The notes: generated from the sequence alone by a model not told the origin. Positions 1 through 9,737 are shown, counted from the stretch's first letter. The stretch: DNA of 61,637 nucleotides from Candidatus Mediterraneibacter merdipullorum (GCA_019117125.1 DXAL01000042.1:1-61637); one strand, 5' to 3'. Numbers and translations: made by a program.

Positions 1-1992
1 TGGGACAACCCGAGAGCAAACGTATACCGTCGTGACAACGACATCCCGTATTCCTGGGGAACCGCTGTCAACGTACAGATGATGGCGTTCGGCAACATGG
101 GTGATGACTGCGGTACAGGCGTTGCGTTCACACGTGACCCGGCTACAGGAGCAAACGGACTTTTCGGCGAGTTCCTGACAAACGCACAGGGCGAGGACGT
201 TGTTGCCGGCGTTCGTACACCGATGCACATCTCCGAGATGGAGCAGAAGTTCCCGGAAGCTTTCGCACAGTTCAAAGATGTGTGCAAGACTCTGGAGACA
301 CACTACAGAGATATGCAGGACATGGAGTTTACGGTAGAGCACGGTAAACTGTACATGCTTCAGACACGTAACGGTAAGAGAACAGCTCAGGCTGCTCTGA
401 AGATTGCATGCGACCTTGTTGACGAGGGCATGAGAACAGAGGAAGAGGCTGTAGCTATGATCGATCCGCGTAACCTTGATACACTGCTTCACCCGCAGTT
501 CGACGCTGCTGCACTGAAAGCTGCAACACCGATCGGAAAGGCACTCGGCGCTTCACCGGGAGCTGCATGCGGTAAGATCGTCTTCACGGCAGACGACGCG
601 GTAGAGTGGGCTGCAAGAGGCGAGAAAGTCGTTCTCGTCCGTCTTGAGACATCACCGGAAGATATCACAGGTATGAAGTCTGCTCAGGGTATCCTGACGG
701 TACGCGGCGGTATGACTTCACACGCAGCCGTTGTCGCACGTGGTATGGGTACATGCTGTGTATCCGGATGCGGCGACATCGCTATGGACGAAGCAAACAA
801 GAAATTCACACTGGCAGGAAAAGAGTTCCACGAGGGAGACCCGATCTCCATCGACGGTTCCACAGGAAATATCTACGACGGCATCATCCCGACTGTAGAC
901 GCTACCATCGCAGGCGAGTTCGGACGCATCATGGGCTGGGCTGACAAGTACAGAACAATGAAAGTCCGCACAAACGCTGATACTCCGGCTGACGCGAAGA
1001 AAGCACGCGAGCTGGGCGCGGAAGGAATCGGTCTGTGCCGTACAGAGCACATGTTCTTCGAGGGCAACAGAATCGACGCATTCCGTGAGATGATCTGCTC
1101 TGAGACAGAGGAAGAGAGAGAGGCAGCTCTCGACAAGATTCTTCCGGAGCAGCAGGGAGACTTCGAGAAGCTGTACGAGGCTCTTGAGGGCAACCCGGTT
1201 ACAATCCGTTTCCTTGACCCGCCGCTTCATGAGTTCGTTCCGACAGAGGAAGAGGACATCAAGAAACTGGCTGACGCCCAGGGCAAGACGGTAGAGCAGA
1301 TTAAGACGATCATCGACAGCCTGCACGAGTTCAACCCGATGATGGGTCACCGTGGATGCCGTCTGGCAGTAACATATCCGGAAATCGCGAAGATGCAGAC
1401 AAAGGCTGTCATCCGCGCGGCTATCAATGTAAAGAAAGCTCATCCGGACTGGAATGTAAAACCGGAAATCATGATCCCGCTCGTAGGCGATATCAAAGAG
1501 CTGAAATACGTGAAGAAATTCGTTGTTGAGACAGCGGACGCTGAGATCGCGGCAGCAGGCAGCGACCTCGAGTACGAAGTTGGTACGATGATTGAGATTC
1601 CGAGAGCTGCTCTTACAGCTGACGAGATTGCAAAAGAGGCTGACTTCTTCTGCTTCGGTACGAACGACCTGACACAGATGACATACGGATTCTCCCGTGA
1701 CGACGCTGGTAAGTTCCTTGACGCTTACTATGATGCGAAGATTTTCGAGAACGACCCGTTTGCAAAACTGGACCAGACAGGCGTCGGCAAACTGATGAAG
1801 ATGGCGATCGACCTTGGCAAGCCGGTAAATCCGAGCCTGCACGTAGGTATCTGCGGCGAGCATGGCGGAGACCCGAGCTCTGTAGAATTCTGCAACAGCA
1901 TCGGTCTTGACTATGTATCCTGCTCACCGTTCCGTGTGCCGATTGCAAGACTGGCAGCGGCTCAGGCAGCAATCGCTCAGAAGAACGCTTAA
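1..1992 (+). CDS. ppdK: pyruvate, phosphate dikinase (3' portion)
   Basis: Interconverts pyruvate, ATP and phosphate with PEP, AMP and pyrophosphate in the cytoplasm; in fermentative anaerobes it often works in the glycolytic direction. The frame is open from base 1, so the gene starts outside the window; 663 codons of a family usually near 875 residues are present, lacking most of the N-terminal ATP-grasp domain. The phosphohistidine domain is visible (GGMTSHAAVVARGMG, His codon at 721-723), followed by the PEP-utilising TIM barrel with the catalytic Cys in HVGICGEHGG (codon 1852-1854). A strong hairpin terminator follows the stop, so it ends its own transcript. Family identity is certain. 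Confidence 0.97.
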   Translation, partial: WDNPRANVYRRDNDIPYSWGTAVNVQMMAFGNMGDDCGTGVAFTRDPATGANGLFGEFLTNAQGEDVVAGVRTPMHISEMEQKFPEAFAQFKDVCKTLETHYRDMQDMEFTVEHGKLYMLQTRNGKRTAQAALKIACDLVDEGMRTEEEAVAMIDPRNLDTLLHPQFDAAALKAATPIGKALGASPGAACGKIVFTADDAVEWAARGEKVVLVRLETSPEDITGMKSAQGILTVRGGMTSHAAVVARGMGTCCVSGCGDIAMDEANKKFTLAGKEFHEGDPISIDGSTGNIYDGIIPTVDATIAGEFGRIMGWADKYRTMKVRTNADTPADAKKARELGAEGIGLCRTEHMFFEGNRIDAFREMICSETEEEREAALDKILPEQQGDFEKLYEALEGNPVTIRFLDPPLHEFVPTEEEDIKKLADAQGKTVEQIKTIIDSLHEFNPMMGHRGCRLAVTYPEIAKMQTKAVIRAAINVKKAHPDWNVKPEIMIPLVGDIKELKYVKKFVVETADAEIAAAGSDLEYEVGTMIEIPRAALTADEIAKEADFFCFGTNDLTQMTYGFSRDDAGKFLDAYYDAKIFENDPFAKLDQTGVGKLMKMAIDLGKPVNPSLHVGICGEHGGDPSSVEFCNSIGLDYVSCSPFRVPIARLAAAQAAIAQKNA

Positions 1993-2020
1993 TCACACAG
2001 GCATAAAGCGAAATGAAGAT

Positions 2021-2056
2021 AAGCGTATCACCAGAGATGGTGATACGCTTATTTAA
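2021..2056 (+). terminator. intrinsic terminator of ppdK
   Basis: A perfect 13-bp stem (arms AAGCGTATCACCA at 2021-2033 and TGGTGATACGCTT at 2038-2050) with a GAGA tetraloop, followed by ATTTAAT. It lies 29 bases after the ppdK stop. The U-tract is short, but the stem is strong. Confidence 0.85.
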
Positions 2057-2112
2057 TACCCGCCGTAACGATTACAGCCGGCTGATGAAATAATAGCAGA
2101 ATATCAGAAACA

Positions 2113-2364
2113 TTATTCTTTCTTCCCGTCGATGAGTTCGTCATATGTCACTTCCAGTACTTCGCAGAGCGCTTTCAGCTCGATATCCGTGACATATCGC
2201 TTGTTTGTCTCAATGCGTGTGATGACATTTTTATCCATGTCATATCCTTTCAGCTGGAGCTGGTAGGCGAGCAGCCGCTGGGAATACCCGTGGGCTTTCC
2301 TGAGCTCCAGGAGGTTTTTGCTTATCAGGTTCTTTTCTCCGGTCTTGGTCCTTGGCTTTGGCAT
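2113..2364 (-). CDS. small XRE-family helix-turn-helix regulator
   Basis: An 83-residue DNA-binding protein consisting of little more than an XRE/Cro-like HTH domain (roughly residues 18-76: ELRKAHGYSQ...QLQLKGYD...VITRIETNKRYVTDIELKALCEVL). The HTH core has an unusual Q-rich, basic N-terminal side and an NKRY recognition-turn region seen in small Clostridia repressors. The frame is open further upstream, but the ATG at 2364 is chosen because an AAGGA ribosome binding site lies about 10 bases before it and the upstream extension is hydrophobic and unlike the family. It is transcribed divergently from the secreted protein at 2469, so it may control that gene; this is inference. Confidence 0.75.
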   Translation of the reverse strand: MPKPRTKTGEKNLISKNLLELRKAHGYSQRLLAYQLQLKGYDMDKNVITRIETNKRYVTDIELKALCEVLEVTYDELIDGKKE

Positions 2365-2407
2365 GTCTTTCTGTTCCTTTCCTGTCTCATAATCTGCACC
2401 ATTTTCG

Positions 2408-2436
2408 TTGATTTTATATAAATTCGCGGGTATAAT
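2408..2436 (+). promoter_or_regulatory. sigma-A type promoter for the 2469 gene
   Basis: TTGATT (2408-2413), a 17-base spacer and a perfect TATAAT (2431-2436), 33 bases upstream of the ATG. It lies in the divergent intergenic region with the XRE regulator, a natural place for autoregulation. Confidence 0.75.
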
Positions 2437-2468
2437 CGGTTGTAAAAGTGAGACAAAAGGGAGCAGAT

Positions 2469-3002
2469 ATGTTAAAACGCAACAAAATGAAGAACAAAGC
2501 AATCCTCCTTGTCAGCCTTCTGACAGTATCCGCTCTGATATTTTTCCTTATCTGTCATGGCAGCCCGCCGGGGTCGGAAGGCGCATCAGCAGGAGGGAGT
2601 CCGCCGGGGCTGGAGAGCGCATCATCCGCCGGGAATCCGTCGGAGCAGGGAGTGCCGGATGCCGTGAGCTCAGACAGCGACGGCTCTGTCTGCCGCCTGA
2701 CTGTGGTGGCAAACGCCCCTTCCATCGAGGACAGAGATGAGTTCGCCTGCAGGGTGGCGCGCATGTACGCGGAAAATGATTTCCGCACCATACGGTTTTC
2801 CACAGATGCCGGAGAGCTGCCTGGGGAGATAGACATCCGCGTGTATCTGAGCAGGGACAGGATACGGGGGTGCGAGCCGGTGATGCGCATCCTTCTGGAG
2901 CGCGTGCCTGAACAGGCGGATGAAGCGGCATGCTACTGCATCTTCGTGGACGGCAGGGACATCGGACGGGTAGGCACTCTGTATCCGGCAGACGGAGGAT
3001 GA
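2469..3002 (+). CDS. membrane-anchored or secreted protein of unknown function
   Basis: A 177-residue protein not recognised as any named family. Residues 1-9 are basic (MLKRNKMKN), 10-29 form one hydrophobic segment (signal peptide or anchor), and about 30-65 are a Gly/Ser/Pro/Ala-rich linker with an imperfect repeat (GSPPGSEGASAG / GSPPGLESASSAG). The rest is a compact domain with several Cys residues (positions about 71, 82, 139, 158, 160), consistent with an extracytoplasmic domain. The start at 2469 is preferred over an upstream GTG (2448) because AAGGGAG lies just before it. A gap of 138 bases separates it from htrA. Function unknown. Confidence 0.7.
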   Translation: MLKRNKMKNKAILLVSLLTVSALIFFLICHGSPPGSEGASAGGSPPGLESASSAGNPSEQGVPDAVSSDSDGSVCRLTVVANAPSIEDRDEFACRVARMYAENDFRTIRFSTDAGELPGEIDIRVYLSRDRIRGCEPVMRILLERVPEQADEAACYCIFVDGRDIGRVGTLYPADGG

Positions 3003-3140
3003 ACAGCAGGGCTTTTTCAGGAGAATCACATTTTTTTATCAGCTTTTTCATAATTCTGTCACAAATATCTTTTATCTTATGAAGTGTAAACAGAAAACCA
3101 GGTCCAAACGGGCCCTAGACAAAGAAAGAGGAAGAGTATC

Positions 3141-4586
3141 ATGAGTGAACAGATTTATAATAAAGAGAATAAGAACCAGAATAGCGAATATCATTATACA
3201 GGAAATGAACTGAACCATCCAAGGGAGACTGCACATGACGCATCACAGCAGGGCAGTGCGCAGGGCGCATACGGGAATACCTCCCAGAGCGGCGGTTATA
3301 ACGCCGGGTACTATGGCGCATCCGGGCATTACGGCAGGAAGCCAAAGGAGAAGAAGCCGATGACGATGGGAAAGAAATGGGCGGTCGTTGTGTCCATGGC
3401 GCTTGTCTTCGGACTGATTGCGGGCGGTACCATGTTCGGCGTCAATGCAGTGGGAAATCTTCTCACAGGCGGAACCGCCAGGACGTATACCCAGCTCTCC
3501 CAGACGGAGACCACAGGGGAATCCGGTTCCGGCTCCGGTTCGGAAAGCGCCGGGACAGGGACTGTGGCGAGCGTGGCGGAAAATGCGATGCCCTCTCTCG
3601 TGACGATTTCCACCATGTCAGTAGAAGAGATGCGCAGCTTCTTCGGGGCGACCCAGCAGTATGAAGTCCAGGGCGCAGGCACCGGCGTCATCGTCGGCGA
3701 GAATGATAAGGAACTGCTCATCGCTACAAACTACCATGTCGTGGAAGGCGCGACCAGCCTTTCCGTCGGCTTTATCGATGAGCAGAGCGTAGAGGCGGAA
3801 GTCAAGGGTACCGACGTCACAAATGACCTTGCGGTCGTATCGGTACAGCTTTCGGATATCCCGGATGAGACGATGAACCAGATTAAAATTGCGACCATCG
3901 GCGACTCCGATGAACTCCAGCTCGGCGACCAGGTCGTGGCTATCGGAAATGCACTGGGATATGGTCAGTCCGTGACGAGCGGCTATGTCAGCGCTCTGGA
4001 CCGTGACCTTTCCCTCACTGATGCAAACGGTACGGCAATCGAATCCACCGGTCTTATCCAGACGGACGCTGCCATCAACTCCGGAAACAGCGGCGGCGCG
4101 CTCCTGAACATGAAGGGGGAACTGGTGGGCATCAACGAGGCAAAGAGCTCTTCCAGCGCCAGCGGAGCATCTGTGGATAATGTGGGATTTGCCATCCCCA
4201 TCAACAAGGCGCAGGACAGCCTTCAGGAGATGATGAACCTTGAGACACGCTCAAAAGTCGATGAGAACAAAGCCTCCTATATGGGCATCACCGGACAGGA
4301 TGTGTCCGCGGAAGTCAGCGAGCTCTATGGAGTGCCCTCGGGCGTGGTCGTAGCGGACGTGGTGGAAAACGGACCGGCTGACAAAGCCGGCATCCGCCAG
4401 GGCGATATCATCACGAAGCTGGACGGCAGGTCCATCAGCGGCATGACCCAGCTCCAGGACGTCCTCCAGTACTATGCCGCAGGCGAGAAAGTGGACGTGG
4501 AGATACAGCGCACAGGCGACAACGGATATGAAGCGCAGACTGTGAATATCACGCTTGGGTCGGCGAAAGAGATGCAGGGAAGATAA
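3141..4586 (+). CDS. HtrA/DegP-like membrane-anchored serine protease with PDZ domain
   Basis: Surface quality-control protease of the trypsin-fold HtrA family, 481 residues. Order: a Gln/Asn/Gly/Tyr-rich disordered cytoplasmic N-terminus (1-70), one membrane segment (about 79-100), a Gly/Ser linker (125-140), the protease domain and one C-terminal PDZ domain (about 385-475). The catalytic triad is visible: His199 in ATNYHVVEG, Asp229 in TNDLAVV and Ser317 in GNSGGALL, so it should be active. The ATG at 3141 follows GAGGAAGAG. A strong terminator follows. In Firmicutes such genes are often induced by envelope stress; no CssR-like site was identified here. Confidence 0.93.
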   Translation: MSEQIYNKENKNQNSEYHYTGNELNHPRETAHDASQQGSAQGAYGNTSQSGGYNAGYYGASGHYGRKPKEKKPMTMGKKWAVVVSMALVFGLIAGGTMFGVNAVGNLLTGGTARTYTQLSQTETTGESGSGSGSESAGTGTVASVAENAMPSLVTISTMSVEEMRSFFGATQQYEVQGAGTGVIVGENDKELLIATNYHVVEGATSLSVGFIDEQSVEAEVKGTDVTNDLAVVSVQLSDIPDETMNQIKIATIGDSDELQLGDQVVAIGNALGYGQSVTSGYVSALDRDLSLTDANGTAIESTGLIQTDAAINSGNSGGALLNMKGELVGINEAKSSSSASGASVDNVGFAIPINKAQDSLQEMMNLETRSKVDENKASYMGITGQDVSAEVSELYGVPSGVVVADVVENGPADKAGIRQGDIITKLDGRSISGMTQLQDVLQYYAAGEKVDVEIQRTGDNGYEAQTVNITLGSAKEMQGR

Positions 4587-4677
4587 GGAGACGCTGCCGG
4601 TGCAGTCCTGACCGGTACCTGTGCGTATCGGAGAAGAAATCGCTGAAAAACAGAAAATAAAACAGGAATCAGGGAAT

Positions 4678-4710
4678 AAAAAAGAATCCTGCGTGGCAGG
4701 ATTCTTTTTT
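4678..4710 (+). terminator. intrinsic terminator after htrA
   Basis: A perfect 15-bp stem (4678-4692 with 4696-4710) and a 3-base loop. The outer A6/T6 pairs make it usable from both strands, so it can also stop the minus-strand permease transcript ending at 4739. Confidence 0.9.
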
Positions 4711-4738
4711 ATGTCCGATGGACTGTCAGCCGGTCCGG

Positions 4739-6913
4739 TCAGAATGCATATCCGAATCCCGTACCGTCTTTATACTGGATGTCCACGTAGTTTTTCGGAG
4801 TGCCGTCTTCCATCAGGAGACCCACGGTATAGTCCGGGACAAAGTCCAGTATCCGGGAGATGTCATCCGGGTCGGATGAGCTGATATAGATTTGTTCATC
4901 GTAGTCTTCCGTGACTGCGCTGTCCGACAGGGAAGCGGCGAGCTTCTGATAACCGGCGTCCTGTACGGTCTCCGGCAGGAGATTCACGGAAATGGAGCTT
5001 ACGTCTTCCGCCGGTATCCGGTTCTCAGGGACGCATCCGTATTCTTTCAGGAGCGCCATTGTATTTGTGTACTCCGGATAGAGGTAGAACTGGTTCACGC
5101 AGTAGGACGGGGTGTCGCTGCGGCGGGCTTCCTGTCCGGATGAGAGGACCGCGGTGTCGGCGGCATCCTGTGCGTAGGAGCTGTCTGCATCCTGTTCATA
5201 GGGGTCCGGTATGTCGATGTAGAGTTCCCCGCACGGCGCGCCTTTCAGAAAGAGACCGGCGTCTGCGGCGAGGACGTCTTTTTCATACGCGTCCAGCAGC
5301 GCATCCTGCTGTGCTTTTGTGAGCGTTCCTTCTCTGCCGGAGGCGGTCAGCTGCCCGTAGATGTTATATACGGAGACATCCAGCACTTCCTCCCGGTTTA
5401 TCTGGAAGATGGGGAAGAGGTCTCTCCGGTAATCTTTGTTTTCCAGGAGCTTTGTCAGAGCCTGCTCCGCCTGTCCGGCGGATACGGCGTACTGGCGCAT
5501 GACGGTCCGTCCGCCTGAGAGGCGGTAGCGGAAGAGCACGCTGACATAGCCTTCGGAGTTCACATCGCCGCTGTACAGGTTGGCTGTATTGACGCCGTTT
5601 TTCAGATTTTCGATGCCGTTTTCGGCAAGCGCATAGAGGGCATCCGTATCCTCCGGAGGAGCGAAATGCCCCAGGTCGGATTCGGACGGATAGGTGTCCG
5701 AGACCGTCCGGTCTGACGGGTACGAGAAGTATCCGGTAAAGGAGTCCGGGCGGATGCTGATGCTCTCAATCTTGTCCCGGTCCGGCAGATAGGTGTCATA
5801 CCCGGTCACGTCGAACTGGAAGACGCAGACAAAAGCAGCGGCGGCAGCCACGGCGATGAGGGAGGACTTCCAGTTCTTGAAGAGCATCCGGATGTCCGGG
5901 TGGCAGATGAATTCAATCACAGCGCACAGGATGACCGCGAAGAGCACGCTCAGGGGCAGCAGCCACAGCGCTTCTTCGACGGCCATCATCTGTACGAACA
6001 ACAGTCCGGCGAAGACAGAGAGCGGGATGCAGAGCAGTATTTTGATGACCGGCGCTGTCACCGGGAAGGCAAGGGGATTCCCTGCCGCCTCGGACGGGTA
6101 GAGCCGGTACAGGATGAGGGCTCCTGCAGCGAAAAGCGCGGAGAGGACCAGCGTGCACCCAAGGAACGTGGGACTGATGCTTCCGAATGAACTGCTCCGC
6201 ACCAGGGATGCGAACAGTCCGGCAGGAGAGATGCGCATGGCCAGCCGCAGTGCAAAAGAGCCGGACGGTTCAAAGCAGGTCTTGAAAAAGGTATCCTGCA
6301 GGGAAGAAAATACGCCGAGCAGGAGGTAGGGATAGACGATGACCGCGCCGGACGCCAGCACGCCGGTGACCGCCCGCCCTGTCAGCATGACGGCGAAGAC
6401 GCAGGCATTGTAGAGGACGAACATGGCGAGGATGCCGCCGGCAGCGGCAAGGGCGCAGTCCGGTGCGCTTCCCGCTGTCAGGACGCCGTCTGCGGCTCCA
6501 ATGGCGCATGTCAGAAGGGCGCAGACCAGATAGGGCGCCAGCAGGAGGACCAGTCCGGAGACATAGGAGACTGCGAACCATTTCTCCCGTTTTACGGGAA
6601 ATGAGTGATAGAAGTCCAGCTTCTCCCGGGAGTGGATGAAGTCAAAACCGGTCAGCGCGGCGAGCACCGAGAGGCCGGCGGGGACCGCGACGAAATACCG
6701 GGAGGTCCAGCCGTTAAAAATGCCCGCGAACTGCCACTGTATGGATGCGAGAGAATCCAGGTATGCATTTGTGCTGTCGCGCATGCTGCTTAAGAAGAGC
6801 AGCCCGTAGACCGGCATCATGAGGAAGAAGGCTCCCGTGCTCAGCAGAAGGAACCATCCCCGCCGGCGGATGCTGCCTGCGGTCAGTTTAGTGAAGGAAA
6901 TCTTTGATGTCAT
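4739..6913 (-). CDS. ABC transporter permease with large C-terminal soluble domain (DUF6449-like)
   Basis: A 724-residue membrane subunit encoded with the ATPase and GntR regulator upstream. The N-terminal half (to about residue 360) has repeated hydrophobic segments consistent with an ABC-2-type permease. The C-terminal half is soluble and acidic, with no membrane segments, resembling the DUF6449 region of Lachnospiraceae permeases; that assignment is from memory. The ATG at 6913 has GGAGGT eight bases upstream and overlaps the ATPase stop by 26 bases, implying translational coupling. The frame extends 13 codons further upstream, but without a ribosome binding site. Substrate unknown; the YtrA-type context suggests envelope stress or antibiotic response. 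Confidence 0.8.
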   Translation of the reverse strand: MTSKISFTKLTAGSIRRRGWFLLLSTGAFFLMMPVYGLLFLSSMRDSTNAYLDSLASIQWQFAGIFNGWTSRYFVAVPAGLSVLAALTGFDFIHSREKLDFYHSFPVKREKWFAVSYVSGLVLLLAPYLVCALLTCAIGAADGVLTAGSAPDCALAAAGGILAMFVLYNACVFAVMLTGRAVTGVLASGAVIVYPYLLLGVFSSLQDTFFKTCFEPSGSFALRLAMRISPAGLFASLVRSSSFGSISPTFLGCTLVLSALFAAGALILYRLYPSEAAGNPLAFPVTAPVIKILLCIPLSVFAGLLFVQMMAVEEALWLLPLSVLFAVILCAVIEFICHPDIRMLFKNWKSSLIAVAAAAAFVCVFQFDVTGYDTYLPDRDKIESISIRPDSFTGYFSYPSDRTVSDTYPSESDLGHFAPPEDTDALYALAENGIENLKNGVNTANLYSGDVNSEGYVSVLFRYRLSGGRTVMRQYAVSAGQAEQALTKLLENKDYRRDLFPIFQINREEVLDVSVYNIYGQLTASGREGTLTKAQQDALLDAYEKDVLAADAGLFLKGAPCGELYIDIPDPYEQDADSSYAQDAADTAVLSSGQEARRSDTPSYCVNQFYLYPEYTNTMALLKEYGCVPENRIPAEDVSSISVNLLPETVQDAGYQKLAASLSDSAVTEDYDEQIYISSSDPDDISRILDFVPDYTVGLLMEDGTPKNYVDIQYKDGTGFGYAF

Positions 6914-7790
6914 AGCCAGCCACCTCCGTTTCGCTGATAAATATTTCTTCAAGACTCAATGGGAGTATCTCCAGGAAGAGAGGCTCCTGTGCCTGGGCAA
7001 GACGCAGAACCTCCCCGCGCTCTCCGCGCACGGTGAGCGTCAGGAGGGAACCGGTGCGCTCCATTTTCAGGACATGCATGCTGCGGATGAGCTCCTGCTC
7101 CCGGTAGGCGTCTTTTATCACGCACTGCAGTTTGCAGATATTGCATTTGATGTGGTCCAGGTCCTCGGTGAGGAGGAGCTTCCCTTCATGGAGGAGCCCC
7201 ACGCTGTCACAGATATCCTCCAGCTCCCGCAGGTTGTGGGAGGAGATGACGGGAGTAAAATCCCGGTTCAGTATCTCGGAGGCGATGAGGCTTTTGACTG
7301 CCTGCCGGACGACCGGGTCCAGCCCGTCGAATGTCTCGTCGCAGAGGAGGTATTTCGTGCCGGCGCACAGCCCCAGCAGGATGGATACCTGTTTTTTCAT
7401 GCCCTTGGAAAAGCTGCTGATTTTCCGTTTCGCATCCAGCTTAAACTTTCCGGTCAGGGCGTCGAACTGTTTCCGGTCAAAGCCCGGATAGACCAGCTGG
7501 AAATAGTCTGCCATCTGGCTGATATCCGCGTTCGGGAAGAAATAAGGAGAATCCGACAGGAAGCAGACCAAAGACTTGATGTCCGGGTTTTCATATACGG
7601 TCCCGCCGTCTATGAGGACTTCTCCCCTGTCCGGTCTTATGATGCCGCTTATCATGCGCAGGATGGTGCTCTTGCCCGCCCCGTTGGAACCGATGAGACC
7701 AAATACCATGCCTTCCCGGATGACGCCGTTTACATGGTCCACCGCATGGATGCCGGAAAATGTCTTGTCAAGGTCTTTCAGCTCAATCAT
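6888..7790 (-). CDS. ABC transporter ATP-binding protein
   Basis: A 300-residue ATPase that energises the permease encoded downstream. Visible motifs: Walker A GSNGAGKST near residue 37, a signature region SSFSKGMKKQ and Walker B YLLCDETFDGLDP. The C-terminal 80 residues form the extension typical of ABC-2 export ATPases. The ATG at 7790 overlaps the GntR gene by eight bases and is preceded by GAGGAGGA; a longer upstream frame that reads through the GntR gene is not real. Part of the GntR-ATPase-permease operon. Confidence 0.9.
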   Translation of the reverse strand: MIELKDLDKTFSGIHAVDHVNGVIREGMVFGLIGSNGAGKSTILRMISGIIRPDRGEVLIDGGTVYENPDIKSLVCFLSDSPYFFPNADISQMADYFQLVYPGFDRKQFDALTGKFKLDAKRKISSFSKGMKKQVSILLGLCAGTKYLLCDETFDGLDPVVRQAVKSLIASEILNRDFTPVISSHNLRELEDICDSVGLLHEGKLLLTEDLDHIKCNICKLQCVIKDAYREQELIRSMHVLKMERTGSLLTLTVRGERGEVLRLAQAQEPLFLEILPLSLEEIFISETEVAGYDIKDFLH

Positions 7791-8163
7791 CTGTTGTGTC
7801 CTCCTCTCCGTACAGCCGGTCCACGACTGTGATAAAATCTGTTCTTGTAAGCCCCAGGTCCCTCCCGCTTTCGAGGAGACGCCGGATTTCTTCCAGAAGA
7901 GCCTCTTTCTTCCTTTTTGCCAGTTCCGTGCAGTCCGCCACGAAATTGCCCCTGCCCCGGACCGGATAGATGTACCCCTGCTGCTCGAGGAGAGAGTACG
8001 CCTTCTGGATGGTGTTCGGGTTGATGGAGAGCTCCATGGCAAGGGAGCGCACAGAGGGCATCTGCGTGTCGGAAGAAAGCACGCCGCGCAGGATGAGCGT
8101 CTGGAAGCGCTCCGCTATCTGCTCATAGAAGGGCAGCCCGCTCTGATAATCAATGGTAATCAT
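7783..8163 (-). CDS. GntR-family (YtrA-type) transcriptional regulator
   Basis: A 126-residue repressor-type protein: winged-helix domain at residues 5-75 (PFYEQIAERF...GVLSSDTQMPSVRSLAMELSINPNTIQKAYSLLEQQGYI) and a short C-terminal helical tail lacking a large effector domain, which is the YtrA subfamily plan. It heads the ABC operon. A 9-bp inverted repeat sits directly downstream of the -10 box of its promoter (8193-8217), so autorepression with release on envelope stress is likely. The ATG at 8163 follows GAGAGGG. Confidence 0.92.
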   Translation of the reverse strand: MITIDYQSGLPFYEQIAERFQTLILRGVLSSDTQMPSVRSLAMELSINPNTIQKAYSLLEQQGYIYPVRGRGNFVADCTELAKRKKEALLEEIRRLLESGRDLGLTRTDFITVVDRLYGEEDTTDD

Positions 8164-8192
8164 GATATCCCTCTCTTTGCATTACTGTTTGA

Positions 8193-8247
8193 AGTGTACT
8201 AGTTGTATTAGTACACTAAAGATAGCATATCCTGCGGAAGGTGTCAA
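8193..8247 (-). promoter_or_regulatory. promoter and GntR operator of the ABC operon
   Basis: On the minus strand, TTGACA (8247-8242), a 17-base spacer and TATCTT (8224-8219), followed at once by a perfect inverted repeat AGTGTACTA-N7-TAGTACACT (8193-8217) that covers the start point. This is the expected place for a GntR/YtrA-type repressor site. Confidence 0.85.
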
Positions 8248-8405
8248 GATGGGAAAAGATGAAAAAAGAAATGACCGGTCCGGAGGAAATCGCGCCTCCG
8301 CGCTTGTGCATCCCGCCAATTAGTGATATGATATCACTGTTTGGACGGGGCGGGATGACAAGCCCCGCCCGCATACAGCCGGATAAGGAAAGGAAACGAA
8401 AGAAC

Positions 8406-9737
8406 GTGACCTATAGAGAAGCAAGGGTATATTTGGACGAAATGTCGAAATACGGAAGTGTACTTGGCTTGGATGCGATTCGCGGTCTGTTGCGTGAACT
8501 CGGGAACCCTCAGGACGACCTGAAGTTCATACATATTGCAGGAACGAACGGCAAGGGATCTGTGCTTGCATACACTTCGACGATATTAAGTGAGGCAGGA
8601 TACAGAACCGGGCGATACGTTTCACCGACCGTGGTTTCCTATCTGGAGCGCATCCAGGTGGATTCGGACTGGATACCGGAAGAGCGGTTTGCCGCGCTGA
8701 CCGGGAGAGTGAGAGATGCTATCGCCGCGCTTGAGGCCCGTGGGGAACCGCGCCCCACCGTCTTCGAGGCAGAGACTGCGATAGCTTTTTTATATTTTCA
8801 GGAGCGGGACTGCGACCTGGTCGTGCTGGAAGCCGGGCTTGGAGGCGCGCTGGACGCTACGAATATCATCAGGAATACCGTCTGCGCCGTGTTTTCCTCC
8901 ATCAGCCGGGACCATATCGGCGTGATAGGAGATACGCTTGCGGAAATCGCGGAGAATAAGGCGGGCATCATCAAGCCTGGGTGCGCCGTTGTCTCGGCGG
9001 AGCAGAAAGAAGTCGTGGGGAACATCTTAAGAGAACGGGCGCAGAGTATGGGCTGCAGTTATACCGAGGCAGAGGAGAGCCTTGTCTGCATCAGCCGGGA
9101 GGACTGCCGGGGCATCTCCTTTTCCTATAAAGAAGAGACGGACCTGCACACGGGGATGGCGGGAAGGAACCAGGCGGGAAACCTGTGCACCGCGCTGGAA
9201 GTGATACAGGTGCTCCGGGGGCTCGGGTATGACATCCCGAAAGACGCGGTGAGACGGGGATTGGAGCGGACCGTGTGGAAGGGCAGGTTCACCGTGCTCG
9301 GAGAGCGCCCTCTGTTCATCCTGGACGGAGCGCACAACGAGGATGCGGCGAAAAAGCTGCGGGAGACGATGGAACAGTATTTCCCGGGAAGGCGGATGCT
9401 CTTTCTTATGGGTGTGTTCCGGGATAAGGAGTATGACCGCATCGCCCGCATCATGGGACCGCTGGCGTCTGCGGCATATCCGGTGGAGCTTCCGGACCGG
9501 AAACGGGGGCTCCCCCGGGAAGAGCTGGCAGAGGTGCTGAAAAGATACTGCCCCTGCGTGAAGCTGCCGGATGCAGAGCCGGAGAAGAGTGTGGAGGCGG
9601 CGGTCCTGCTGGCGCTGGAGGAAGCGGGGGCGGACGACGTCATCCTGGCGTTCGGCTCGCTGTCCTATCTGCAGCAGGCGGCGGATGCATATGAGAAAGC
9701 ACAGGCACATGACAGAGCAGAGGAGACGGGGAAATGA
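8406..9737 (+). CDS. folC: folylpolyglutamate synthase / dihydrofolate synthase
   Basis: Adds glutamate to dihydropteroate and to folates, using ATP, in the cytoplasm. The P-loop [10 protein letters not shown] lies near residue 45, and the Mur-ligase-like central and C-terminal domains are complete ([15 protein letters not shown] near residue 310). A GTG start at 8406 gives 443 residues, the usual family size, and has AAGGAAAGG 12 bases upstream; the longer in-frame extension to 8241 runs into the promoter of the divergent operon and is rejected. It is the first gene of a folate operon and overlaps folE by four bases (ATGA). Confidence 0.93.
   Translation: MTYREARVYLDEMSKYGSVLGLDAIRGLLRELGNPQDDLKFIHIAGTNGKGSVLAYTSTILSEAGYRTGRYVSPTVVSYLERIQVDSDWIPEERFAALTGRVRDAIAALEARGEPRPTVFEAETAIAFLYFQERDCDLVVLEAGLGGALDATNIIRNTVCAVFSSISRDHIGVIGDTLAEIAENKAGIIKPGCAVVSAEQKEVVGNILRERAQSMGCSYTEAEESLVCISREDCRGISFSYKEETDLHTGMAGRNQAGNLCTALEVIQVLRGLGYDIPKDAVRRGLERTVWKGRFTVLGERPLFILDGAHNEDAAKKLRETMEQYFPGRRMLFLMGVFRDKEYDRIARIMGPLASAAYPVELPDRKRGLPREELAEVLKRYCPCVKLPDAEPEKSVEAAVLLALEEAGADDVILAFGSLSYLQQAADAYEKAQAHDRAEETGK

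Noticed and set aside
718-1863. Long open frame antisense to ppdK (381 codons)
   Set aside because: Mirrors codon structure of a highly conserved gene in a GC-rich genome; no ribosome binding site and no recognisable protein.
8241-8405. N-terminal extension of folC to the GTG at 8241
   Set aside because: Lies inside the -35 region of the divergent GntR operon and is not part of the FolC fold; the GTG at 8406 has a proper binding site.
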